Positions 1 through 5,815 of a DNA stretch of 10,487 nucleotides are shown piece after piece. The stretch is from Chloroflexia bacterium (lineage in GTDB: Bacteria > Chloroflexota > Chloroflexia > Thermobaculales > Thermobaculaceae), in the NCBI GenBank assembly GCA_013695265.1, contig JACDAU010000137.1:1-10487 (forward strand), given 5' to 3'. The first letter of the stretch is position 1. Each line of letters opens with the position of its first letter. Below the pieces are notes generated by a model. It had not been told where the DNA came from. It saw nothing but the letters and a program-made list of their open reading frames with translations, and did no database searches. The position numbers were made by a program, and so were the translations under genes.

Positions 1-3
1 AAA

Positions 4-345
4 TCAGCCGGGTGGCCACTCAAGCGCCCTGCCACCCAGGACGTGCGCGTGGATGTGCCCGACACTCTGACCGGCATCCCGCCCGGTGTTGAGGACCACA
101 CGGTATCCCGTTTCCAGCAGATTCTCGCATCGCGCGGCCTCCACAGCCGCAAGCAGCAGCTTCCCGGCGAGCTCCGCGTCCTCGAGTTGGCTGAGCGAGT
201 CGTGATGGACGAGCGGGACGACGAGCACGTGAACGGGCGCGACGGGACTTATGTCCCGAAAGGCGAGCACGTCCTCCGTCCGAAAAACCTCCTCGGCGGG
301 GATCTCACCCCCAACGATCCGGCAGAAGAGGCAGCTCTCAGCCAC
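4..345 (-). CDS. HIT-family (histidine triad) nucleotide hydrolase, HinT-like
   Basis: The 113-residue product has the length of a typical HinT protein. It carries the histidine triad H-x-H-x-H (GHIHAHVLGG, His97, His99, His101), an upstream Asn in VVLNTG (about residue 86), and the N-terminal CLFCRI segment with two Cys common to bacterial HinT. Family members hydrolyse purine nucleoside phosphoramidates or acyl-adenylates in the cytosol; the exact substrate here cannot be read from sequence. I chose the GTG at 345 because the open frame further upstream (to 459) encodes nothing like HIT, and this start gives the canonical N-terminus. A weak GGAA lies 7 nt before it. The start overlaps the end of the small ORF upstream by 8 nt, so translation is probably coupled. 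The stop is TGA at 4-6 and the gene is complete. Confidence 0.93.
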   Translation of the reverse strand: MAESCLFCRIVGGEIPAEEVFRTEDVLAFRDISPVAPVHVLVVPLVHHDSLSQLEDAELAGKLLLAAVEAARCENLLETGYRVVLNTGRDAGQSVGHIHAHVLGGRALEWPPG

Positions 346-583
346 CGAGCAGTTCCAGCAGCGTCGTCCGCTCGCCTGCCTCCGCGTTGCGCTGCTTCCC
401 CTTCTCCCCCCGGTACGTGCGTACTGCGGACACCAGGGCAGCAGCATATGCCAAGCCATCCATCTTGCCGCTGCGTTTCATCTGCGAGCGCATGAGCCGC
501 AGCGACATCAGCAGACGCAGTATACCGTTCCGGCGCTGTCCCTTCTGCGGCGATTCGCTGGAACGCATCAACCTTTTTGCCAT
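338..583 (-). CDS. Small basic protein of unknown function, upstream of the HIT gene
   Basis: An 81-residue product that I do not recognise. The start at 583 has a strong SD, GGGAGG, 7 nt upstream, and the stop lies inside the first codons of the HIT gene (8-nt overlap), which suggests a real translated gene coupled to it. The N-terminal half is strongly basic and rich in Met, Arg and Lys (LLMSLRLMRSQMKR). The middle has a short apolar stretch, LAYAAALVSAV, at about residues 45-55, too short for a confident membrane span. The end is charged, finishing in TLLELLGG. There is no signal peptide and no known motif. It follows the ftsH terminator by about 50 nt, and I see no convincing promoter in that gap, so expression may come from terminator read-through. 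The good SD and GC-rich third codon positions argue for coding. The function is open. Confidence 0.6.
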   Translation of the reverse strand: MAKRLMRSSESPQKGQRRNGILRLLMSLRLMRSQMKRSGKMDGLAYAAALVSAVRTYRGEKGKQRNAEAGERTTLLELLGG

Positions 584-631
584 TCCTGTACCTCCCGAAA
601 ATCGCTTTGTCGAGTCTCAAGCTGGGAAACG

Positions 632-665
632 AAAAGGGGAGAGACGATTCGGATCGCCCCTCCCC
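632..665 (-). terminator. Intrinsic (Rho-independent) terminator after ftsH
   Basis: On the minus strand, 18 nt past the ftsH TAA, a 13-bp stem forms between GGGGAGGGGCGAT and ATCGTCTCTCCCC. It has two G-U pairs and a 4-nt CCGA loop, and is followed directly by TTTT (then CGTTT). This is a textbook intrinsic terminator and ends the ftsH transcript before the small ORF and HIT gene. Confidence 0.88.
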
Positions 666-682
666 AACCTTGCGCTACGCTG

Positions 683-2626
683 TTACGCCGGGGCGAGTCC
701 ACCAGAAAGGTCGGGAAGACCGTGGAGCTTGTCCTCCTCCTGTGGCTTGATCGTCGCACCGTCGGCGCGGCCCGGGATCGGCACGTTGCGCGGTTCGGGC
801 CGAGGCGAGTCGAAGAGCGCCTCGACATCCGCACCGGTGATCGTTTCCTTCTCGACCAGCAGATTCGCCATCGCGATGAGTTTGTCTTTGTGCGCGGTCA
901 GAATGTCCGTCGCCCGCTGATAGGCGGTGTCGATCAGCTTGCGGATTTCCTGATCAATCTTGACCGCAATCTCGTCGCTATAGTTGCGTTGCTCGCTGAT
1001 CTCACGGCCCAGGAAGACCAGCTCCTCCTTATGACCGAGCGCGACTGGTCCAAGGCTCTCGCTCATCCCGTATTCCGTCACCATCTTGCGGGCGATATTG
1101 GTCACCTGTTGAATGTCGTTCTGCGCGCCAGTGCTGATCTCCTCGAACACGAGTTGCTCCGCAACCCGGCCCCCCAGGGCGAACACCAAGCTGTCCTCGA
1201 ACTGACTCTTGGTCATCAGGTGCCGGTCCTCGGTGGGCAGCACACGGGTGTACCCGCCCATCATCCCCCGTGCAACGATCGTGATCTTGTGCAAGGGGTC
1301 AACGTTCGCGAGCATCCGGGCGGTCACCGCGTGTCCTGCCTCGTGATAGGCGGTGACATACTTCTCGCGCTCCGTGATAATGCGGCTCTTGCGCTCCGGT
1401 CCGGCAACGACACGATCGATCGCGTCCTCGAGGTCAAGGTTGGAGATCATTTTGTGACCCCGGCGCGCGGCGAGGATCGCGCCTTCATTGACGGTGTTTT
1501 CCAGATCGGCACCAGAGAAGCCTGCGGTTACCTTCGCGAGCGTCTGGAGCGACACATCGGTCTCGATGGGCTTGCCCTTCGTGTGGACCTTGAGGATCTC
1601 CACCCGGCCCTGAACGTCTGGGCGGTCGAGGATGACTTGCCGGTCGAAGCGGCCTGGGCGCAGGAGCGCGGGGTCGAGCACGTCCGGCCGGTTCGTCGCC
1701 GCGATCACGATCACGTTGGTATTGGTATCGAAGCCATCCATCTCCACGAGGATCTGGTTCAGCGTCTGCTCCCGCTCGTCGTGACTCCCGCCAAGCCCTG
1801 CGCCACGCTGCCGACCGACCGCATCAATCTCGTCCACAAACACGATACACGGAGCGTTGCGCTTCGCCTGGTCAAACAGGTCGCGAACGCGGGACGCGCC
1901 GACGCCAACAAACATCTCAACAAACTCCGACCCGGAGATGCTAAAGAACGGCACCCCGGCTTCCCCCGCAACCGCGCGGCTAAGGAGCGTCTTGCCGGTG
2001 CCTGGCGGTCCTACCAGCAGGACGCCGCGGGGAATACGCGCGCCGAGCGAGGCGAACTTCTCTGGAAACTTCAGGAACTCCACCACCTCGGCGAGCTCCT
2101 CCTTTGCCTCCTGCACCCCGGCAACATCATCGAAGCGCACTGTCGGCTTGTTGCCACTGAACAAGCGGGCGCGGCTCTTGCCGAACGAGAGTGCCTGGTT
2201 GTTCGAACCCTGCGCCTGACGCATCATAAAGACAAAAATGCCGATCAGAAACAGCGTCGGCAGCAGAAAGCCGAACGCGCCGATCCAGTTGCCCCACGAC
2301 GAGGCGCCCTTAACATCAATGCGCGGCTGACCATCAGCGAGGTCTTCCCCGTTTGCGGCCAAGAGCGCGGTGATTGACTGGTCATTGCCATCGAGTCGTG
2401 ATTGCTTCTCGCTTTCGTCCGAATATACTAGCGTGATATCGGCGCTGCCCTGCTGGGTTCGGATCGTCTCGATCTTCCCGCTCTTGACTTCCTGGATGAC
2501 CTGGGAGATGCTGATTTCCTCGGTCTTCTTACTCGCGCCGCGCACGAGCGTCAGCCACACGGTGAGCAGGACCACCGCGAGGACCAGCCACACAAGGCTG
2601 TTCCGCCATATCTTTCGTTCACCCAT
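683..2626 (-). CDS. ftsH: ATP-dependent zinc metalloprotease FtsH
   Basis: This 647-residue product is a full-length FtsH, the membrane-anchored hexameric AAA+ protease that extracts and degrades misfolded membrane proteins and short-lived cytosolic regulators. Order of parts: membrane segment 1 (about residues 10-29), an outward-facing domain, membrane segment 2 (about 113-134), and the AAA module. The AAA module has Walker A GPPGTGKT (206-213), pore loop FVGVG (239-243), Walker B IVFVDEID (261-268), sensor-1 Asn312 and the second region of homology ending in RPGRFDR (323-329). The zinc protease domain has HEAGH (428-432), with the third ligand Asp504 in GAQNDI. The tail after about residue 608 is Pro-rich and probably disordered. 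The ATG at 2626 has SD GGGAGG 4 nt upstream. The gene lies 95 nt after tilS, a common order in bacteria, but has its own consensus promoter and terminator. Confidence 0.98.
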   Translation of the reverse strand: MGERKIWRNSLVWLVLAVVLLTVWLTLVRGASKKTEEISISQVIQEVKSGKIETIRTQQGSADITLVYSDESEKQSRLDGNDQSITALLAANGEDLADGQPRIDVKGASSWGNWIGAFGFLLPTLFLIGIFVFMMRQAQGSNNQALSFGKSRARLFSGNKPTVRFDDVAGVQEAKEELAEVVEFLKFPEKFASLGARIPRGVLLVGPPGTGKTLLSRAVAGEAGVPFFSISGSEFVEMFVGVGASRVRDLFDQAKRNAPCIVFVDEIDAVGRQRGAGLGGSHDEREQTLNQILVEMDGFDTNTNVIVIAATNRPDVLDPALLRPGRFDRQVILDRPDVQGRVEILKVHTKGKPIETDVSLQTLAKVTAGFSGADLENTVNEGAILAARRGHKMISNLDLEDAIDRVVAGPERKSRIITEREKYVTAYHEAGHAVTARMLANVDPLHKITIVARGMMGGYTRVLPTEDRHLMTKSQFEDSLVFALGGRVAEQLVFEEISTGAQNDIQQVTNIARKMVTEYGMSESLGPVALGHKEELVFLGREISEQRNYSDEIAVKIDQEIRKLIDTAYQRATDILTAHKDKLIAMANLLVEKETITGADVEALFDSPRPEPRNVPIPGRADGATIKPQEEDKLHGLPDLSGGLAPA

Positions 2627-2658
2627 AGGGCCTCCCAGAATCAGGGTAGAATGGAGAC

Positions 2659-2674
2659 GGGTCGAGAATGACCC
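2659..2674 (-). other. Possible 5' stem-loop in the ftsH leader
   Basis: A GGGTC / GACCC inverted repeat with a 6-nt loop sits right at the predicted 5' end of the ftsH mRNA (start site expected near 2675). A 5-bp GC-rich stem at an mRNA 5' end can protect against decay, but it is short and could be chance. Confidence 0.3.
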
Positions 2675-2681
2675 TCAGAGG

Positions 2682-2710
2682 ATTATACCCCGACCCGCGG
2701 GGAGCGTCAA
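2682..2710 (-). promoter_or_regulatory. Sigma70-type promoter of ftsH
   Basis: On the minus strand, -35 TTGACG (2710-2705) and -10 TATAAT (2687-2682) are separated by 17 nt, the ideal spacing. It lies directly after the tilS stop (2722) and 56 nt before the ftsH ATG. The spacer holds the inverted repeat CCCCG-CGGGT-CGGGG (2702-2688), a possible operator. The predicted start site is near 2675. Confidence 0.85.
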
Positions 2711-2721
2711 TCACGACGCCA

Positions 2722-4161
2722 TCATATATGCAACGTGCTATCGGTTTGCGCTGCTTGGGTGCACCGCAGGCAGACAAACGGTTCGTCGCGCCTGTGCAAC
2801 TTCCATCGGTCATCGATGCGCCAGCCGATAAGCCACGCGGGCTCGTCTGCGGCCGTCAGCAACGGCACTCGCTTTCGCAGGAACGGCGGCACTTTATGAT
2901 CGGCCAGAAAGTCCGCCACGCGCTTTCGATTCGGCATGCCCAGCGGTCGGAACGTCTCTCCCGCTCGCGCTGCGCGCAGGGCAAGCGGTTCTTCGGTGTA
3001 GCGCACGTGCTCGTGCAAGGGTTGACCGGGCTCTTCCGTCGGGTAAGAACAGCGACCTGGCGTTACTGACCAGATCCAGCCCGCCGTCAATCGGGCTGGG
3101 CCACCATCTGCGCCCTCCAGCAGTGGCAGGGGATAAAACCTCTGCTCCGGGAAATCACCAATCCAGAGGCTAAGGCGGTCGGCACAGCGCAGTGCGCGAA
3201 GCCCGGCGGGCAGGTGCAGCGTCCGCCCCCCGCCACCATCACCGGCCAGAGCGATCAGAGCCAGCAGGTGGGTGCGTTCGAGCCCCTCCAACTGGCCCGC
3301 GATGTGCCGAACGGCGAGCCGGAGCGTGCGCAGTTGCACCGCACGAGGCGCCGTGCTTAGGACGAGAACATCGAGGAACACAACGGACTCATATATCTCG
3401 GCGGTGCGAGCGTATAGTTCAGCGCCGACCCTGTCGAGCGCCTCCTCATCACCACGGAGTGCTTCAGCAGCGTGCGCAAGGTTTTCGGCAGCCTTGGCAT
3501 TGACTTCTTCGAGCGCGGGCACAACAAAACGGCGGACCCGGTTCCGCGCAAAATCCATTGAGTGATTGGTCGGATCCTCCAGTACCGGCAGTTCGTTGCG
3601 CGCGCAGCAGGCACGGACCTCTACCGCAGCAATCGACAGAAACGGGCGCACTAGCACGATGTCGGGGGCGGAGGGCAGGATCGTCACGGGCCGCATGCCG
3701 GCGGCTCCGGTGATTCCCGCGCCGCGCGCCAGGTTCAGCAGCACCGTTTCTGCCTGGTCATTCTGATTGTGGGCCACCACCACAACGGCATCGAGCGAGC
3801 GGGCTGTGTCGGCGAAAAAGGCGTAGCGCGCCTCACGCGCTGCTGCCTCCAGCGACCAGTGCTTCTCGCGAGCGATTTTATGAACATCGGCGCTCCCAGC
3901 GGTCAGGGAAACACCAAGCGTCTCGGTCCATGTACGTAGAGCACCCGCCTCACTATTGCTGCCTCTGCGCAGCCCATGATCGAAGTGCGCGGCGTGTAGC
4001 GTCAGGTCCAGTTGCGCGCGCAGCACCGTTAGAACATGCAGGAGAGCTACGGAGTCAGCGCCGCCACTTAGGCCAACCAGAACGACCTGACCACGAATTG
4101 CCAAGAGTTGGGCCGCGGCGGTCTGTTGGAGGCGCTGTAGGAGTGGGTCGGAAGCAGGCAT
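2722..4161 (-). CDS. tilS: tRNA(Ile)-lysidine synthetase TilS
   Basis: TilS uses ATP and lysine to change C34 of the CAU-anticodon tRNA-Ile2 to lysidine, so that the tRNA reads AUA and is charged with isoleucine instead of methionine. The 479-residue product has the N-type PP-loop SGGADS (residues 32-37), the following HFDHGLR (59-65) and HNQNDQAET (131-139) motifs, and the DPTN..FARNRVR segment that binds tRNA and completes the catalytic domain. A poorly conserved middle domain follows, then the TilS C-terminal domain (about 391-465; GETFRPLG, FLADHKVP, LIGWRIDD). The ATG at 4161 has GAGG 6 nt upstream. It begins 43 nt after a CAU tRNA gene on the same strand, and I see neither a terminator nor a separate promoter in the gap, so it is probably transcribed from the tRNA promoter. 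The last 12 or so residues are a non-conserved tail. Confidence 0.96.
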   Translation of the reverse strand: MPASDPLLQRLQQTAAAQLLAIRGQVVLVGLSGGADSVALLHVLTVLRAQLDLTLHAAHFDHGLRRGSNSEAGALRTWTETLGVSLTAGSADVHKIAREKHWSLEAAAREARYAFFADTARSLDAVVVVAHNQNDQAETVLLNLARGAGITGAAGMRPVTILPSAPDIVLVRPFLSIAAVEVRACCARNELPVLEDPTNHSMDFARNRVRRFVVPALEEVNAKAAENLAHAAEALRGDEEALDRVGAELYARTAEIYESVVFLDVLVLSTAPRAVQLRTLRLAVRHIAGQLEGLERTHLLALIALAGDGGGGRTLHLPAGLRALRCADRLSLWIGDFPEQRFYPLPLLEGADGGPARLTAGWIWSVTPGRCSYPTEEPGQPLHEHVRYTEEPLALRAARAGETFRPLGMPNRKRVADFLADHKVPPFLRKRVPLLTAADEPAWLIGWRIDDRWKLHRRDEPFVCLRCTQAAQTDSTLHI

Positions 4162-4204
4162 CCAAACCTCATGGGCTGGATCTTCGATCTGGACATCGAT
4201 ACGG

Positions 4205-4276
4205 TGGCGAGGGTGAGGATCGAACTCACGACCAAGGGCTTATGAATCCCCTGCTCTACCGCTGAGCTACCTCGCC
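4205..4276 (-). tRNA. tRNA with CAU anticodon: elongator tRNA-Met, or less likely tRNA-Ile2
   Basis: The minus strand folds as a 72-nt tRNA: acceptor GGCGAGG/CCTCGCC, D-stem GCTC/GAGC, anticodon loop TTCATAA (anticodon CAT), 5-nt variable loop TGGTC, T-arm GTGAG-TTCGATC-CTCAC and discriminator A. The genomic 3' end continues CCG, so the full CCA is not encoded. Pair 1:72 is G-C, so this is not the initiator. The anticodon stem has a G-U at 27:43 and an A-G mismatch at 31:39. A CAU tRNA may be elongator tRNA-Met or the tRNA-Ile2 that TilS modifies. I favour Met because C29-G41, an isoleucine identity pair, is absent (G29-C41 here), but its place just before tilS keeps Ile2 open. Confidence 0.93.
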
Positions 4277-4287
4277 GCTGCAGCCCA

Positions 4288-4317
4288 AGTATACCGGCGC
4301 ATTGGAGATCGGGTCAA
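4288..4317 (-). promoter_or_regulatory. Promoter of the CAU tRNA (and probably tilS)
   Basis: On the minus strand, -35 TTGACC (4317-4312), an 18-nt spacer and -10 TATACT (4293-4288). The -10 ends 11 nt before the tRNA 5' end, leaving a leader of only about 5 nt for RNase P. No closer promoter is seen for tilS. Confidence 0.72.
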
Positions 4318-4344
4318 TATAACGTGGAGCGACTTAACGGGTTA

Positions 4345-4370
4345 GGGCCTCGCTCAAGGTGAGGAGGCCC
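4345..4370 (-). other. Stem-loop 3' of tRNA-fMet
   Basis: GGGCCTC pairs with GAGGCCC (7 bp) around an inner CTCA/TGAG stem, starting 3 nt after the encoded CCA of tRNA-fMet. The sequence beyond is TAACCCGTTAAG, with no run of T, so it is a weak terminator at best. It may instead guide 3' processing, with some transcripts reading on into the next tRNA. Confidence 0.5.
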
Positions 4371-4373
4371 ATG

Positions 4374-4448
4374 TGGTAGCGGGAGTGGGATTCGAACCCA
4401 CGACCTTCGGGTTATGAGCCCGACGAGCTGCCTCTGCTCCATCCCGCG
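4374..4448 (-). tRNA. Initiator tRNA-fMet (CAT)
   Basis: The minus strand gives a 75-nt tRNA including an encoded CCA: acceptor CGCGGGA/TCCCGCT, D-stem GAGC/GCTC, anticodon stem-loop TCGGG-CTCATAA-CCCGA, variable loop AGGTC and T-arm GTGGG-TTCGAAT-CCCAC. All three initiator marks are present: an unpaired 1:72 position (C-U), a purine-pyrimidine A11-U24 pair, and three G-C pairs next to the anticodon loop. The identity is therefore firm. Confidence 0.97.
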
Positions 4449-4453
4449 TCGTT

Positions 4454-4467
4454 GTCGCAGGTGCGAC
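4454..4467 (-). other. Short inverted repeat in the tRNA-fMet leader
   Basis: GTCGC-ACCT-GCGAC starts at the predicted transcription start (near 4467) and ends 5 nt before the mature tRNA 5' end. It would fold as a small hairpin at the end of the precursor tRNA leader. It may affect processing or may be chance. Confidence 0.35.
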
Positions 4468-4473
4468 CCTGTT

Positions 4474-4502
4474 AGTATAGTGCTCCGACCAGGGGGTGTC
4501 AA
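4474..4502 (-). promoter_or_regulatory. Consensus promoter of tRNA-fMet
   Basis: On the minus strand, -35 TTGACA (4502-4497), exactly 17 nt, and -10 TATACT (4479-4474). Near-perfect elements fit a strongly expressed stable RNA. The -10 ends 25 nt upstream of the tRNA. Confidence 0.88.
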
Positions 4503-4604
4503 GGGCCGAAGCGCGCGTTTCAAATACGTCTCTGTGTTCGGTCCTAACGCACGCCAGCGAAGTACACGCCCTGCACTCGGGCCAAGACGCGCCGCGCCGG
4601 CTAC

Positions 4605-4633
4605 TTGGAAGGCGAGACGCTGGTGAGTATAAT
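4605..4633 (+). promoter_or_regulatory. Promoter of the small-protein/Xer-like/DarA-like operon
   Basis: -35 TTGGAA (4605-4610), a 17-nt spacer and -10 TATAAT (4628-4633). The predicted start is near 4640, giving a leader of about 44 nt before the ATG at 4684. It is divergent from the tRNA-fMet promoter, with about 100 nt between the two -35 boxes; I see nothing recognisable in that stretch. Confidence 0.78.
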
Positions 4634-4683
4634 ACGGGCAAGTAATTCACCGGGGTTCCCGACCATTCGAAAAGGAGATGTTC

Positions 4684-4836
4684 ATGAAGATTGTGGAACG
4701 CGTACTGGCGATCATCGGTGCGATCACCGTCGCTGCCATCGTCGCGCTCGCCGGGCTTATTTTGTCCTGGGAGCTGGAGCTCCGTCGAAGCGAGGCTCAG
4801 TTCGAGGAGGAGCGGGTCGAGGTTCCCGTTTCCTAA
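4684..4836 (+). CDS. Small single-span membrane protein, unknown function
   Basis: A 50-residue product that I cannot assign to a family. The ATG at 4684 has the SD AAGGAG 6 nt upstream and lies behind a good promoter, so translation is well supported despite the small size. The sequence begins MKIVERV, followed by one hydrophobic helix (about residues 7-29, VLAIIGAIT...LAGLILSW), then a charged tail ELELRRSEAQFEEERVE ending VPVS. The tail could be a short helix. No signal-peptidase site is obvious, so it is probably a membrane anchor or small regulator rather than a secreted peptide; topology is uncertain. It is the first gene of a three-gene operon; the Xer-like gene starts 31 nt after its TAA. 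Confidence 0.78.
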   Translation: MKIVERVLAIIGAITVAAIVALAGLILSWELELRRSEAQFEEERVEVPVS

Positions 4837-4867
4837 TCCTCAAGCCACGACCCTGGGAGGTGCGGTG

Positions 4868-5815
4868 GTGCCAGCGGCAGCCGATGTGCAAGCGATTCAA
4901 CTGGCGCTCTTTGAACAGGAGGGCAGGCCGCGCCCGTCCCCGACGCTAACGACGCCGGACGCGCTGACGGCTGACAGCACGCTGGACCAGGCTCGCTGGT
5001 GGTATCGGCTTGAACTGGAGACGCGCGGCCACCCGCCAAACACGGTGTCGGCTTACACCAACGATCTGGCGGTGCTCCACGCCCAGGTTGGCACGAAGCC
5101 GCTCCGCTCAATTACCGCCAAAGACATCGGCGCGTATCTCGAAGGTGCGAAGCAGCGGAGCACGCGAAAGCGTCGACTCACCTCCGTTCGTGAGTTCTTT
5201 TCGTTCGTGGTCAAGACAAAGCACGTGCTCGCCCGCGACCCTACCGAGGCGTTCTACCCTGAGCGCATCAACCTGAAGACCCCCGTTCCCCTCTTCACCA
5301 CGGAGCGCGCAGAGCTCCTGGCGGCAGCCGAGGCGGACGGGCCGCGCAGCTTTGTGCTGGTCTACCTGCTGCTTGAACTGGGATTCAACCGAACTGAAGT
5401 CCTCAACCTCCGCCGGCAGCACATCGACCTCTCCGTTCCCGATGCCCCGGTGATCTACATCAGCTACGATGATCCCCGATGGCGGCACAAGGAACGCAGA
5501 CTCCTCGCCGACGCCCGGCTCAGCGCGGCGCTGGAGAAACTAGAGTTAGGGGACGACGAGCGGATCTTCGCCGTGTTGCCGCAAGCGATAAACGCCATGC
5601 TCCACCGCCTCGTGCGGGCCGCCGGGCTGAAGCGCAGTGTTACCCCCCAGTCTTTGCGGGATACCTTTGGAGTTGAGCAGGCGAGGATGGGGAAAGACGA
5701 GGACGCGCTGCTCGGCGTTCTGGGCCTCGCCACGGATCCGCGAAACCGCGACAGTGTGCGCCGGTACATTCGGCTGGCCAATCCGCCGCAGGAGGTCTTG
5801 AGTGGAAGCAACTGA
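4868..5815 (+). CDS. Tyrosine recombinase-fold (XerC/D-like) protein with degraded active site
   Basis: A 315-residue product with the two-part layout of Xer recombinases: an N-terminal SAM-like DNA-binding domain (about residues 36-125) and a C-terminal catalytic-type domain (about 143-305). Intact Xer proteins cut DNA using R, K, HxxR, H/W and Y. Here Lys208 (HKERR), the second Arg264 (QSLRDTF) and Tyr300 (VRRYIRLA) are kept. The first catalytic Arg position reads Asn174 in LGFNRTEV, with an Arg one residue later. The His of HxxR is Gln261, and the His/Trp of the LGH motif is Leu287 (VLGLAT). It probably binds DNA without normal recombination. Start: GTG at 4868, 7 nt after SD GGGAGG; the neighbouring GTG at 4865 is possible. 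The open frame back to 4691 overlaps the small gene and is not Xer-like. The end overlaps the next gene by 14 nt. Confidence 0.85.
   Translation: MPAAADVQAIQLALFEQEGRPRPSPTLTTPDALTADSTLDQARWWYRLELETRGHPPNTVSAYTNDLAVLHAQVGTKPLRSITAKDIGAYLEGAKQRSTRKRRLTSVREFFSFVVKTKHVLARDPTEAFYPERINLKTPVPLFTTERAELLAAAEADGPRSFVLVYLLLELGFNRTEVLNLRRQHIDLSVPDAPVIYISYDDPRWRHKERRLLADARLSAALEKLELGDDERIFAVLPQAINAMLHRLVRAAGLKRSVTPQSLRDTFGVEQARMGKDEDALLGVLGLATDPRNRDSVRRYIRLANPPQEVLSGSN

Noticed and set aside
346..459. N-terminal extension of the HIT protein back to 459
   Set aside because: The extra residues do not resemble HIT proteins and overlap the small upstream ORF, which has the better SD.
251..2377. 708-codon open frame on the plus strand across ftsH
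   Set aside because: It is antisense to a perfect FtsH. Its product is Arg/His/Leu-rich with no domain, as expected for the mirror frame of a GC-rich gene.
2641..2721. CIRCE heat-shock operator in the ftsH upstream region
   Set aside because: The sequence TTAGCACTC-N9-GAGTGCTAA is not present; only a different GC-rich repeat is seen.
4503..4604. Possible small RNA or extra promoter between the divergent promoters
   Set aside because: I found no paired -35/-10 boxes, ORF with SD or convincing hairpin here.
4691..4867. Longer N-terminus for the Xer-like protein, starting at 4691
   Set aside because: It overlaps the well-supported 50-residue gene in another frame, reads as Ser/Pro/Arg-rich noise, and the SD at 4855-4860 points to GTG 4868.
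4868..5815. Xer-like gene as the mark of an integrated element, with the tRNAs as an attachment site
   Set aside because: No direct repeat of a tRNA 3' end, no phage or cargo genes, base composition like the neighbours, and the active site looks degraded.
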